A stretch of 64,000 nt of DNA from Brevundimonas sp. (GCA_003248965.1 QFQU01000016.1:1-64000); one strand, 5' to 3'; shown: positions 25,264 to 34,475, counted from the first letter of the stretch. Translations and numbers: made by a program. Notes: generated by a model from the letters alone, not told the origin.

Positions 25264-25284
25264 GACGACCGAAGGGCTCCGGTA

Positions 25285-25977
25285 ATGGACAGGCGCGTTG
25301 TTTACGTCGTCACCAATGTCGATCGCTATGAGGACGGCGCGCCCACCGGACTTTGGCTGTCCGAACTGACCCATGCCTGGGATCATTTCGCGGAGCGGGG
25401 CCTGGACCAGCGCATCATCAGTCCCGTCGGAGGCCGGTCGCCGTTGGAGCCGCGCGCGCTGAAGTGGCCTCTGTTGGACCGCTCGGCGAACGCCTGGCTG
25501 CGTGATCCTCGACAGATGGCGCGACTGGAGAGGACGCAGCGACCCGAAGACATCGATCCGGTGGACTGCGACGTGCTCTTCTTCACGGGCGGTCACGGGG
25601 TGATGTGGGACTTTCCGGACAGTCCGGGCCTGCAGACGCTGACGCGGGCCGTGTGGGAGCGCGGCGGGATCGTCGCGGCCGTCTGTCATGGCTATTGCGC
25701 GCTGCTCAATACGCGCCTGACGACCGGGAGGCTGCTGGTTATGGATCGCATGGTTACCGGCTTCTCGTGGGCTGAGGAGGTGTTTGCCGGCGTCGCGGGC
25801 CGGATGCCCTACAACGCTGAAGCCGAGATGAGGCGGCGCGGCGCGATCTATCTTAAGGGGCTGCTGCCCTTCGGGCCTCATGTGGTCGCGGACGGATTAC
25901 TGATCACAGGTCAGAACCCGGGATCGGCCAAGGCGACCGCGCGCAAGGTGACGGCGTTGCTGGACACAGCCGCCTGA
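25285..25977 (+). CDS. DJ-1/PfpI-like class I glutamine amidotransferase-fold protein
   Basis: A protein of 230 residues. RRVVYVVTNVDRYEDGAPTGLWLSELTHAW at the start and FFTGGHGVMWDFPDS and AVCHGYCALLN in the middle are the features of the Hsp31/DJ-1 type: the nucleophilic Cys is in AVCHG and a Glu lies in TGLWLSE. Such proteins act as glyoxalase, deglycase or chaperone; which applies here cannot be read. It sits just after the relaxase gene, at the start of the cargo region, with its own repeat-bearing promoter region. Confidence 0.85.
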   Translation: MDRRVVYVVTNVDRYEDGAPTGLWLSELTHAWDHFAERGLDQRIISPVGGRSPLEPRALKWPLLDRSANAWLRDPRQMARLERTQRPEDIDPVDCDVLFFTGGHGVMWDFPDSPGLQTLTRAVWERGGIVAAVCHGYCALLNTRLTTGRLLVMDRMVTGFSWAEEVFAGVAGRMPYNAEAEMRRRGAIYLKGLLPFGPHVVADGLLITGQNPGSAKATARKVTALLDTAA

Positions 25978-26163
25978 GCGGATTCGGCCGTCGGCAGTTT
26001 CGATCAGGACGGCTAGAACTGCGATGCCCCGCCTGAGGCTAATGGCTTGCGCAGGCCTCGAACGCTGACATCATGATCCGGAACGCTGCGGCTGCGGAGG
26101 CTTCGTCGGTCGATCTGGAGCGGCTGCAACTTTCAGTGTCGAGCGCGAACGCCGGGGAGTCTG

Positions 26164-26604
26164 ATGTTCGACCGGGAACCAGTGGAGAAGGGCGACGGCG
26201 ATCGCCGGACCAATCCCGTGGATGTGCACGTCGGCGGCCGGATCGCTCATCGCCGGCGCAGCCTGGGACTCAGCCAGAGCGACCTTGGTCAGGCGCTCGG
26301 GCTCACGTTCCAGCAGATCCAGAAATACGAGCGCGGCGCCAATCGCGTCTCCGCGTCCAAGCTCTGGGAAGCGGCGGGTTTCCTCGGTGTGCCGGTCAGC
26401 TATTTATTTGAGGGCCTGGCGCAGACCGATGGGGCGAAAGCGGAAACGAAGGGGGCCTTCCGCCACGAGGCTCACCCTGATGATCGAGCGCCTGGCCGCG
26501 CGCCTGGGTCCGGAGCAGCAGCGCCTGATCCGGGATTTGTTGCGTTGTCTGCTGCCGACTTTTTCATCGCAGATCCGGGACGAGGAGGCGCGTTAACCAG
26601 CTGA
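26164..26604 (+). CDS. XRE-family transcriptional regulator
   Basis: A protein of 146 residues. An N-terminal arm is followed by a helix-turn-helix (VGGRIAHRRRSLGLSQSDLG and TFQQIQKYERGANRVSASKLWEAAGFLGVPVSYLF), the standard layout of XRE regulators in Caulobacterales. After about residue 90 the frame becomes Ala/Pro/Gly-rich. In the next frame a helix-like tail is readable at 26429-26596 (ERLAARLGPEQQRLIRDLLR), resembling the usual XRE tail, so a frameshift is possible. It is divergent from the three small XRE genes. Confidence 0.82.
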   Translation: MFDREPVEKGDGDRRTNPVDVHVGGRIAHRRRSLGLSQSDLGQALGLTFQQIQKYERGANRVSASKLWEAAGFLGVPVSYLFEGLAQTDGAKAETKGAFRHEAHPDDRAPGRAPGSGAAAPDPGFVALSAADFFIADPGRGGALTS

Positions 26605-26622
26605 GCCGCCTGCCGCGCGATC

Positions 26623-26832
26623 TCACTGCAGGAGCCGCGCTGGCGGCACGTCCAGAACCTCGGCCAAACGGCCCAACAGCCGAACGGACGGATTACGGAC
26701 GCCGCGTTCCAAGTCGCTAAGGTAGCTCCGCTTTGTCCCCGCACGGAATGCTAACTCTTCCTGCGACAGCCCGGCGGCGCGTAGGAGGGTTTGGAGGTTT
26801 CTCGCTAGCAGGGTGACAGCATCTGTCGGCAT
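26623..26832 (-). CDS. Small XRE-family regulator, 69 aa
   Basis: An isolated helix-turn-helix domain (ARNLQTLLRAAGLSQEELAFRAGTKRSYLSDLERG) with nothing beyond it. The start lies seven bases after the stop of the next XRE gene upstream, so they are in one operon. Its targets are unknown. It is less similar to the other two small XRE proteins than they are to each other. Confidence 0.85.
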   Translation of the reverse strand: MPTDAVTLLARNLQTLLRAAGLSQEELAFRAGTKRSYLSDLERGVRNPSVRLLGRLAEVLDVPPARLLQ

Positions 26833-26839
26833 CTAGCGG

Positions 26840-27049
26840 TCAACGTTCGCGGAAGAGCTCTATGGCTTTAACGCCCAAGGCTTTGGCAATCCGCTCCACG
26901 ACATCCAAGGTGGGATTTCGCTCGCCGCGCTGGAGTTGGCCCATATAGCTATATGAGAGTCCTACGTCGGTCGCGAGCCCCTCGATCGTGAGCTTCTTCT
27001 CAAGCCGAATCCGGCGGACGTTGCGCCCAAAAGTCTCCGTCAAACTCAT
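26840..27049 (-). CDS. Small XRE-family regulator, 69 aa (copy A)
   Basis: The protein starts MSLTETFGRNVRRIRLEKKLT and shares GLSYSYMGQLQRGERNPTLDVVE with the neighbouring copy at 27157-27372. It is a lone helix-turn-helix domain, expected to bind DNA as a dimer. An operator-like palindrome lies 42.5 bp (centre) upstream of its start. It is followed by another XRE gene in the same operon. Confidence 0.87.
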   Translation of the reverse strand: MSLTETFGRNVRRIRLEKKLTIEGLATDVGLSYSYMGQLQRGERNPTLDVVERIAKALGVKAIELFRER

Positions 27050-27084
27050 TCATACAGGCACACGCAAAGAGCGTCGGGCAGCCA

Positions 27085-27098
27085 GTCACCATAGTAAC
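27085..27098. promoter_or_regulatory. Probable XRE operator, copy A (imperfect)
   Basis: GTCACCATAGTAAC is a 14-base near-palindrome. The surrounding bases CCAGTCAC..ATAGT..ACCATT match the copy at 27408-27421, and both lie at the same distance from an XRE start. Confidence 0.6.
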
Positions 27099-27156
27099 CA
27101 TTGCGACTTATGGCTCTGCGAGTTGAGCCGCTGGGGCATGCCGCGTTGTCAGGGAA

Positions 27157-27372
27157 TCAGACGCGAGATTCGGCCAAAAGGGCCGTTGGCGGCGTTTCAA
27201 GGACGACGGCGAGATTTTCCACGACGCGCAGCGTTGGATTTCTCTTCCCCCGTTCAAGCTCTCCCATGTAGCTGTAGGACAGGCCCACGGCGTCAGCCAA
27301 GGCCTCGATTGTCATGCCTTTTTTCTGTCTTGCACGACGTACGTTCCGCCCAAAGATTCTCGTAAGCGCCAT
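27157..27372 (-). CDS. Small XRE-family regulator, 71 aa (copy B)
   Basis: The protein starts MALTRIFGRNVRRARQKKGMT and contains GLSYSYMGELERGKRNPTLRVVE. It is a close relative of the copy at 26840-27049. It is divergent from the fecI gene of the lasso cluster. The shared operator between them could let this regulator control its own gene and, through the symmetric palindrome, fecI. That is inference; the binding site is unproven. Confidence 0.87.
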   Translation of the reverse strand: MALTRIFGRNVRRARQKKGMTIEALADAVGLSYSYMGELERGKRNPTLRVVENLAVVLETPPTALLAESRV

Positions 27373-27407
27373 AGCCGCAGGCGGCGCCCATCGTACATTT
27401 TGGGCCA

Positions 27408-27421
27408 GTCACTATAGTGAC
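27408..27421. promoter_or_regulatory. Probable XRE operator, copy B (perfect palindrome)
   Basis: GTCACTATAGTGAC is a perfect 14-base palindrome between the divergent XRE copy B and fecI genes. It contains TATAGT, which could serve as a -10 element on either strand. Confidence 0.65.
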
Positions 27422-27486
27422 CATTCCGACGGTGGTTTACGCTCAGCCCTCCCTTGATTTGGAGGGCGAAGTCCTCGGAGCGACGC

Positions 27487-27981
27487 GTGGATGACGGAGT
27501 CGATAGTGTCGAAGGCCGGTTCGAGGATCGCCTCACGGCTTTGGAACGTCGTTACGGCGCATGGTTGCGGCGTACCCTTCGGAGAAGGTTTGGGCAGAAT
27601 GAATGCGACGACCTGTCCCAAGAGACGTGGCTTCGCGTGGCTTCAAGCAAATCTCTTGACGGTCTCCGATACCCGAAAGCCTTCCTGTTACGGATCGCCG
27701 TGAATCTGGCTTGCAACGCAAGGCGCCGACGTGAGCTGGCGTGCAGGGCGGAAGCCGCAGCGTCGGTTCACGATCGGGTTGATGCTGACCAAACCGATCG
27801 ATTGATGTTGCTGGAGACCATCCTGAGCTTGCCAGAATCCGTGAGAGATGTCTTTTTATTGTCCCGGATCGACGGTCTGACGAACGCCCAGATCGCCGAC
27901 AGACTGGGGATTTCCCCCAAGACTGTGGAAGGGCGCATGACCCGGGCCTTGGCCCACTGCGCCGCCCAGCTCCGGCGCTAG
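27487..27981 (+). CDS. ECF sigma factor, FecI-like
   Basis: A protein of 164 residues from a GTG start with GGAG six bases upstream; a TTG start at 27454 is possible. Region 2 has DDLSQETWLRVASS and the core-binding helix, and region 4 has LPESVRDVFLLSRIDGLTNAQIADRLGISPKTVEGRM. It is followed directly by a FecR-type anti-sigma gene and a TonB receptor with a signalling domain, so it should respond to ligand at the receptor and drive that operon. This trio is typical of lasso clusters with an isopeptidase. Confidence 0.92.
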   Translation: MDDGVDSVEGRFEDRLTALERRYGAWLRRTLRRRFGQNECDDLSQETWLRVASSKSLDGLRYPKAFLLRIAVNLACNARRRRELACRAEAAASVHDRVDADQTDRLMLLETILSLPESVRDVFLLSRIDGLTNAQIADRLGISPKTVEGRMTRALAHCAAQLRR

Positions 27982-27982
27982 G

Positions 27983-28969
27983 ATGGGGCGCGACATGGCC
28001 AACCCGACGATGCGGGTTGAAGCGGCGGAGAAGGAGGCGGCGGCGTGGCACGTCCGCCTCGGCACGACCTCGATCGAGACACGTACCATCGAGGAATTCT
28101 TCGAATGGCGGGCCAAGCCCGGCAACGCCCAGGCGTACAGCCGGGTCGACCGCGTATGGCGCGAGAGCCGGGGTCTTGGACCCGACCCCGCGCTCGCCGA
28201 GGCCCTGGACGGAGCCCGTCGCCGGAGCCGGGTGAGCCCGGCGTCGGGGCGTCGGTCCGTTCTGTTCGGCGGTCTGGCCGTGGCCACGGCGCTGGCGTTG
28301 ATGGTGGGCGGCTCCTGGTTCTGGACCGACAGAAATGCCTTCGCCACAAGGGTCGGCGAGCAGCGGGTTATCCCGCTCGGCGACGGATCGAGCCTGAGCC
28401 TGGATACGAACTCAAGGGTGCGCGTCCGCTTCACGGACGATCAGCGGCGGATCGACCTCCTGGAAGGTCAGGCGCTCTTCAATGTGGCGCATGACGCCGG
28501 GCGTCCCTTCGTGGTGTTCGCCGGCGATACCCGGGTCACGGCCGTGGGAACGGTTTTCGACGTGCGCAGGGCAGGGGAGGGGGTTCGTGTCACTCTCGTG
28601 TCTGGCGTGATCGACGTCCAGTCCGACCAGGCGCCGTCGCCGCCCCGTCGCATCGCCGCCGGTCAGCAGGTGCGGGTCTCCGGTGCGAGGATCGATACGC
28701 GCGCGGTCGACGTCGAGGCGGAAACCAGCTGGGCCACGGGCCAGCTCGTCTTCACCGATATCCCGCTGGCGCAGGCGGTGGCCGAGATGAACCGTTACCT
28801 GACCGAAAAGATCGAGATCGACGACCCCGCCATCCGGTCGGTGGCCGTCAACGGCGTCTTCCGCACCGGTGACCGCGACGCGTTTGTGGCCGCGTCTTCG
28901 GATGTCATGGGATTACGGGCTGTTCCAAAGGCGGACGGATCGGTCGGGCTCTCCCGGCGCAGAAATTAA
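27983..28969 (+). CDS. FecR-like anti-sigma/transmembrane sensor
   Basis: A protein of 328 residues. The cytoplasmic N-terminal domain (WHVRLGTTSIETRTIEEFFEW) resembles FecR anti-sigma domains. One transmembrane helix lies at about 90-112 (SVLFGGLAVATALALMVGG). The periplasmic FecR domain follows (GEQRVIPLGDGSSLSLDTNS, VIPLGDGS). It relays the receptor's signal to the sigma factor, with which it overlaps by spacing of one base. The start could also be the ATG at 27995. Confidence 0.92.
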   Translation: MGRDMANPTMRVEAAEKEAAAWHVRLGTTSIETRTIEEFFEWRAKPGNAQAYSRVDRVWRESRGLGPDPALAEALDGARRRSRVSPASGRRSVLFGGLAVATALALMVGGSWFWTDRNAFATRVGEQRVIPLGDGSSLSLDTNSRVRVRFTDDQRRIDLLEGQALFNVAHDAGRPFVVFAGDTRVTAVGTVFDVRRAGEGVRVTLVSGVIDVQSDQAPSPPRRIAAGQQVRVSGARIDTRAVDVEAETSWATGQLVFTDIPLAQAVAEMNRYLTEKIEIDDPAIRSVAVNGVFRTGDRDAFVAASSDVMGLRAVPKADGSVGLSRRRN

Positions 28970-29051
28970 TTCGGGACGCCGAGAGGGTTAGCCCCGGTCT
29001 CGATGGTCTCTCTCTTCAGCGCCACTGGGGGCGTCGAGGGGAAACCAGTCT

Positions 29052-31985
29052 ATGAGCCGTTCCTATCTGCTGTCCGGCGCCGCCGCGGTCGCCTGCATCG
29101 TCTCCGCGAGCTCACCGGCGTGCGCTCAGTCCGTGCGGGAGTTTCGGATTCCGCCCGGACCGATGAGCGAGGCGTTGACGGCCTTCGGGCGGCAATCCGG
29201 TCACCAGATCTTCTTCACCTCTGACACGGTGGCGGGCCTGCGGTCGCCCGGCGTCAGCGGTCGGCTGGAGACGGGCGCGGCCTTGGACCGGCTTCTGGCA
29301 GGGTCTGGCCTGACATGGACGCAGAGCCGGCCTGGGGTCTTCGCGGTGCAGCGGGCCGGCATGGCGAGTGTCGACGAGGCGGTCGAGATCGATGAAGTCA
29401 TCGTAACGGGAACGCTGCTGCGGTCGTCGGGAGATTTGGCATCGCCCGTGGTTCAACTGGACCGGGATGCGCTGGATGGAACCGGTCGTGGGACTGTCGC
29501 CGACATTCTCGTTTCCTTACCTCAGAATTACGCCGGCACGTCCACGCCGGTGAGCCAAGCCACGCTCGCTGATGCCGGCACCTCGAACGATGTCTACGCC
29601 ACCGGGGTGAACCTTCGCGGTCTCGGGGCGGCGTCCACGCTGGTTCTCGTGAATGGTCGTCGGCTCGCAGGAACCGGGTCTCGTGCGGAGTTCGCCGACG
29701 TCTCGGCCCTTCCGTCGGCGGCCGTCGACAGGGTCGATGTACTTCTGGACGGCGCATCTGCGCTTTACGGGTCCGATGCGGTCGCGGGCGTTGTGAACGT
29801 GATCATGCGGCGATCCGTGGACGGACAGGAGACGCGAGCACGCGTCTCCGCCGCGGAAGGCGGTGCAGAGGACGTCCAAGTCTCGCACCTCATAGGTCGT
29901 AACTGGGGATCGGGCGCAGCCTACCTGGCCTATGAATATCAATCCGCCAACGCGTTGAGCGGTTCGGACCGAAGCGTCACGGCGGATGGAGATCTGCGAC
30001 CCTTCGGTGGGAGTGACCGCCGTGGTTTCTACAGCGCGCCCGGCAATATTCTCGCGCTTAACCCCGCGACATCTGCGTTCGAAGTCCAGTACGCGATCCG
30101 CCCACCGACCGGTGGAACGGCGCAGACCCCCGGCGACTTCGCGGCAGGCCAGAGCAATCTTCAATCCCCGCTCGCCGGTATCGATCTTCTGCCTGCACTC
30201 GAACGCCACAGCGCGTATGCGCGCATCCGGCAATCGATAGGCGAACGGCTCGAGTTGACCGGGGACATCCGTTACAGCCTTCGAACGACGGAGTCGGCAA
30301 CGGCGGCCGCCGCGGGGATCTTCAATGTCACACAAGCCAATCCGTGGTTCGTGTCGCCGAACGGCGCTTCATCGCACACCGTGGCGTATTCTTTCCTTCG
30401 GGATATAGGGCCAGCGCGGAGCTCGACCGAATCCGAGAGCTTGGGCTTGACTATCGGTGCGCGTTACGACGTTTCGCCGACTTGGTCGGTCGAGGCCTAC
30501 GTGGCCGACGCTTGGGAACTGGCGGACTTCGGCGTAAGCAACCGCGTCAACACTCGGTTCCTGTCGGAAGCCTTGGGGAACATCCCAGACGACCCGGCAA
30601 CGCCCTTCCGTGCTGCAGTAGATGGTTACTTCAACCTCTTCGGAGACGGCAGCGCCAACGCCCAGGCTGTGTCGGACTTCATCGGCAGCGGCTACGGTGT
30701 TGTCCGGAATCGTAGCCGCGCAAGTTCGGCGAACCTGCTTGTGCAGGGACCTCTTTGGCGTCTTCCGGGAGGTGATATCTCGTTGGCTGTCGGAGGCCAG
30801 GCGAGACGAGAGGCGTTTGAGACCGAGGGCGAGACCTTCCTGACGGCAGCCGCGCCCCGTTTTATCTCCAGCCCCGACCGATCTCGAGCGATCTCCGCAG
30901 TGTTCGCCGAGGCGCGCATTCCGATTGTGGGACCGGACAATGAAAGAGCCGGGATCCGGCGCCTGGAGCTTTCTGTCGCGACCCGGTTCGAGGACTACGA
31001 TGATTTCGGTTCGACAACCAATCCGAAGCTTGGCTTGATCTGGTCGCCGGACGAGCAGATCACCATGCGGACATCTTGGGGGACGTCCTTCCGCGCCGCA
31101 GCGCTCACGCAGCTGTTCGACCAGTTCGGCGTGTCCCCGGCCTTTTTGGATCGGGCCGATGGGGCGGAGGCGTTGATCCTCATGCTGTACGGTGGCAACC
31201 CCGATCTGCAGCCTGAGACCTCAGAAACCTTTACGCTCGGCTTCGACTATCGCCCGACCAGAGGGCCGAGGCTCGGGGTCAACTTTTTCACGACCAGTTT
31301 CGATGACCGCATCGCGCAGCCCGTGAACGCCAACTTCGACGGGGCGCTCATCGACCCCACGCTCCGTCCCTTCGTGACCTTCGTCGATCCGGTCAACAGC
31401 TCCGCCGACCGCGCACTCATCGAGAGCTTCTCGGACGCTCCCGGATTTTCCAGCCTCTTCCCGGTCACAGCGTACGGCGCTGTGGTGGATACACGCTGGG
31501 TCAACACTGGCGCGGTGCGTGTCAGCGGTCTGGACGTACAGGCAGGTCACGGTTGGGAGATCAGCAACGGTCGTCTCGCGCTCGACCTGACAGCGTCCTG
31601 GATTTTGGACTACGAAAGCCAGACGACGCCGACAGCGCCCATTGAGGAGGTCGCCGGCCTCGTAGGTTACCCGACGGACCTGAGAGCGCGGACCGGTGCG
31701 ACTTGGTCGCGTGACGGCGTCGCGGTCGGGCTTCATTGGAACCATGTGGCCGGCAGCAAAGATCGGGCCGGCAACCGCCTCTCGGCCTGGAATACGATTG
31801 ACGCAACGGCCGGGTGGACTTCGGACCTGGCCGGCGCGCCCGGCGTCCAGGTTCAGCTTGCCGTCCAAAATCTGCTCAACGAAGCGCCGCCGTTCTACGA
31901 CGCCCCGACTGGTTTGGGGTTCGATCCCGGTCAAGCCAGCATCTTGGGACGCGTGATCTCCCTGCAACTGACGCGACGCTGGTGA
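29052..31985 (+). CDS. TonB-dependent receptor with STN signalling domain
   Basis: A protein of 977 residues. A signal peptide ends near CAQS. The STN domain follows (VREFRIPPGPMSEALTAFG, GAALDRLLAGSGL), then a TonB box-like EIDEVIVTG, a plug domain (LQGVNLRGLGAASTLVLVNGRR-like segment) and a barrel ending in ISLQLTRRW. It imports a ligand across the outer membrane and signals through FecR. In this context the ligand is most likely the lasso peptide made next door, which is then hydrolysed by the isopeptidase. The gene lies between fecR and the isopeptidase gene. Confidence 0.93.
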   Translation: MSRSYLLSGAAAVACIVSASSPACAQSVREFRIPPGPMSEALTAFGRQSGHQIFFTSDTVAGLRSPGVSGRLETGAALDRLLAGSGLTWTQSRPGVFAVQRAGMASVDEAVEIDEVIVTGTLLRSSGDLASPVVQLDRDALDGTGRGTVADILVSLPQNYAGTSTPVSQATLADAGTSNDVYATGVNLRGLGAASTLVLVNGRRLAGTGSRAEFADVSALPSAAVDRVDVLLDGASALYGSDAVAGVVNVIMRRSVDGQETRARVSAAEGGAEDVQVSHLIGRNWGSGAAYLAYEYQSANALSGSDRSVTADGDLRPFGGSDRRGFYSAPGNILALNPATSAFEVQYAIRPPTGGTAQTPGDFAAGQSNLQSPLAGIDLLPALERHSAYARIRQSIGERLELTGDIRYSLRTTESATAAAAGIFNVTQANPWFVSPNGASSHTVAYSFLRDIGPARSSTESESLGLTIGARYDVSPTWSVEAYVADAWELADFGVSNRVNTRFLSEALGNIPDDPATPFRAAVDGYFNLFGDGSANAQAVSDFIGSGYGVVRNRSRASSANLLVQGPLWRLPGGDISLAVGGQARREAFETEGETFLTAAAPRFISSPDRSRAISAVFAEARIPIVGPDNERAGIRRLELSVATRFEDYDDFGSTTNPKLGLIWSPDEQITMRTSWGTSFRAAALTQLFDQFGVSPAFLDRADGAEALILMLYGGNPDLQPETSETFTLGFDYRPTRGPRLGVNFFTTSFDDRIAQPVNANFDGALIDPTLRPFVTFVDPVNSSADRALIESFSDAPGFSSLFPVTAYGAVVDTRWVNTGAVRVSGLDVQAGHGWEISNGRLALDLTASWILDYESQTTPTAPIEEVAGLVGYPTDLRARTGATWSRDGVAVGLHWNHVAGSKDRAGNRLSAWNTIDATAGWTSDLAGAPGVQVQLAVQNLLNEAPPFYDAPTGLGFDPGQASILGRVISLQLTRRW

Positions 31986-31994
31986 GTATCCGAA

Positions 31995-34475
31995 ATGTGG
32001 ACGCTCATCTGTCGCGTCGTCGGAACGGCGATCGCAGCGGCTTGCTTGGCGGGGGCCGCGCACGGCCAAGGTATCGAGGCGGATCGATCGCTTACGGTTG
32101 ATGATTTGCTGGGGTTGGAGGCGTTCGGAAGAGCGGCCATCTCTCCGGACGGCCGATGGGCGATTTACGAGAGGCGCGGTCCTTACGACACCATGCCCCG
32201 CATCGAAGCGAATGGCCGTTCCACCTGGCAAATCATGGAGCTCTGGATTGTTGATCTCAGCGATACAACCTCTCCAGAGGAAAGGTTGCTTCCCCACGAA
32301 GGCTTGGGGCTGCAGTTCGCCGCTTGGTCGCCGTCCTCGGATCATCTCCTTATCACGAGGCTTCAAGGCGACGGATTCGAATACGGGATCGTGTCCCTAG
32401 TCGACCGATCCGTCCGATGGACCGGCCTGACGCCCGATCTTCCCCTGGGCGGGGCGACTGCGACATGGGCGTCTGCAAACACGCTGCTGCTGCCAGTGCG
32501 CCCCGACCACAGTCTTCCGCTGGCTCTCGGGTATGATCGTACAAGCACGAGACGTCGCGCCGAGGCGTGGGAGCGGACCGCCGAAGGGCGCGAACCCTCC
32601 AGGACCGTCATCGACGCGCGGGGGGGCGTGGTCGTTCCGGAGCGCCCCGAGCCCCGCCAGGCCTTGGTTCGGCTGGAACGGGACACGCTGCAGATCACGA
32701 CCTTGCAAGAGGGATGGCTTGCCGACTTCACCGTCTCGCCTGACGGCGGAAGCGTCGCCGTGGTCATGAGGGAGGAGCCGATCCCATTGGGAGATCCGCA
32801 GCTTCTCCACATGGAGGATGATCGAAGGCGCCGGCTTGTTCTGATCGATCTCAGGACAGGGCGCGTGCCTCTGCGAGTCGATGGGCTGGACATCGCGCCC
32901 CACCTTCTTCGATGGTCACCCGACTCGACGGCCGTCCTCGTTTGGGCCCGCCCAGACGGCGCTCGGTGGGACGAGGGAACGCTGATGAGCGCCAGTTTTG
33001 AGTCGACCGACCCATTCAACCGCGGCGGGTTGCGTGCCGGCGCGTCAGCCAGCGTTGTTGTCGCTGGCGTGCAAGCCGACTGGCTGGGTCTCACCCCGGT
33101 CTTGTACGCACGACCGACGGAGAGTGAGCGCGGGGACTGGTATCTGCTGTCTCAGGACGGTGTCCCAGAATCCCTGACGGGCGATTTGGTTGTGGCTCCG
33201 ACGCGCATCGCTGCATCCGGGCCGGAGGGCCTGCTCGCCTTCGCGGACGGCCGCTACTGGGAAATCACAGCGCACGGAGCCCATGCGCTCTCGCCACCCA
33301 ACCTTAACCTCCGGGAGGCCATGATCTTCGACCTCACCATGGGGCGTCGCCCGAAAAGCAACGAGGCGCCGCGCAGAGATTGGTCGATCGCGATTGATGG
33401 CGAAGGCCAGGTGAGGTTGGTGAGGGACGGCGCAGCGCCGACGTTGGGGGGCGGCGGCGCTGACCTCGACAAGACACTTGCCGTTTCTCCGGAGGCCGTG
33501 CTGACACTCCGTCCTCGCGGGCTCGCAGATGCCCTTTTGCATCATAGACCGGGATCGACTGAAGCGATAGCCGAGGTTAACTCGACCCTTGCGAACATGT
33601 TCGTCACCGAGCCCAGGCCGATCCGCCACTTGGGTTTCGACGGTCGCGAAACGGAAAGCTGGCTGTTTCTGCCGAACGGCGAACCCCGAGGCGTCATCGT
33701 GAACCCCTACCCGGGCTGGGCTGACAATCTGGCGCGGCTGGACCCGCTCACTATGACGTACAGTTTTCGGCCGGAGGTCTTCGTTGGGGCCGGCTATGCC
33801 GTCCTGAGCCCATCTGTCCCTGGGGATCTACCCGTCAGGGAGCGTGGCGATGCTTATGCCCGCAGCGTCGATCTCGCCGTCGATGCGGCGTTGGCCGCCT
33901 TTCCGGAGCTTCCTTCAGACAGGATGGTCCTTTGGGGACACAGCTTTGGCGGCTATTCAGCCCTCGAGATCGCGACTCGCTCGGGCCGGTTCAGATCCTA
34001 CATCGCTTCGTCCGCCTACAGTGACATGCTTGGTGTCTGGGGAGAGTTCGACGCCTTAGGGCGCATACAGCCGGAAAACGGCATGTTCTTCAGGTTCAAC
34101 CAGGGTTGGACCGAGACCGGTCAGGGGGCGCTCCAAGATCCGCCGTGGCGTGCGCCGGAAGATTACGCCGCCTCCAGTCCATTTCTTCGGGCCGATCACA
34201 TAACGAGGCCGATCCTGTTCCTGACGGCTGATCTCGACTTCACGCCGGCCACACAAGCCGAGAGAATGTTTAGCGCCATTCTTCGCAACCACGGACACGC
34301 CCGCATCGTGACCTATTGGGGCGAGAAGCATCTGACATGGAGCCCGGCCAACATCCGCGATCGCTACCAGCAGATTTTCGATTGGTTGGCGCTCACACTC
34401 GATGATGCTGGTTCTGAGACTACGTCAGCCGACGCTCCCAAAGGCGAACCCATCCTTCAAACGCCGCCGCCGTGA
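31995..34475 (+). CDS. Lasso peptide isopeptidase (S9-type)
   Basis: A protein of 826 residues with a signal peptide (TAIAAACLAGAAHG), a beta-propeller-type N-terminal part and a C-terminal alpha/beta hydrolase domain of the prolyl oligopeptidase family. The catalytic triad is visible as Ser650 (WGHSFGG), Asp746 or Asp748 (LTADLDF) and His779 (EKHLTW). Isopeptidases of this kind (AtxE-type) cut the macrolactam bond of lasso peptides and accompany clusters with a TonB receptor. The gene starts nine bases after the receptor stop. Its 3' end overlaps the convergent cyclase gene by 56 bp. Signal peptide suggests a periplasmic place of action. Confidence 0.9.
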   Translation: MWTLICRVVGTAIAAACLAGAAHGQGIEADRSLTVDDLLGLEAFGRAAISPDGRWAIYERRGPYDTMPRIEANGRSTWQIMELWIVDLSDTTSPEERLLPHEGLGLQFAAWSPSSDHLLITRLQGDGFEYGIVSLVDRSVRWTGLTPDLPLGGATATWASANTLLLPVRPDHSLPLALGYDRTSTRRRAEAWERTAEGREPSRTVIDARGGVVVPERPEPRQALVRLERDTLQITTLQEGWLADFTVSPDGGSVAVVMREEPIPLGDPQLLHMEDDRRRRLVLIDLRTGRVPLRVDGLDIAPHLLRWSPDSTAVLVWARPDGARWDEGTLMSASFESTDPFNRGGLRAGASASVVVAGVQADWLGLTPVLYARPTESERGDWYLLSQDGVPESLTGDLVVAPTRIAASGPEGLLAFADGRYWEITAHGAHALSPPNLNLREAMIFDLTMGRRPKSNEAPRRDWSIAIDGEGQVRLVRDGAAPTLGGGGADLDKTLAVSPEAVLTLRPRGLADALLHHRPGSTEAIAEVNSTLANMFVTEPRPIRHLGFDGRETESWLFLPNGEPRGVIVNPYPGWADNLARLDPLTMTYSFRPEVFVGAGYAVLSPSVPGDLPVRERGDAYARSVDLAVDAALAAFPELPSDRMVLWGHSFGGYSALEIATRSGRFRSYIASSAYSDMLGVWGEFDALGRIQPENGMFFRFNQGWTETGQGALQDPPWRAPEDYAASSPFLRADHITRPILFLTADLDFTPATQAERMFSAILRNHGHARIVTYWGEKHLTWSPANIRDRYQQIFDWLALTLDDAGSETTSADAPKGEPILQTPPP

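Noticed and set aside
26623..27372. The small XRE genes as antitoxins of toxin-antitoxin pairs
   Set aside because: No HipA-, RelE- or HigB-like partner lies next to them; they look like stand-alone regulators.
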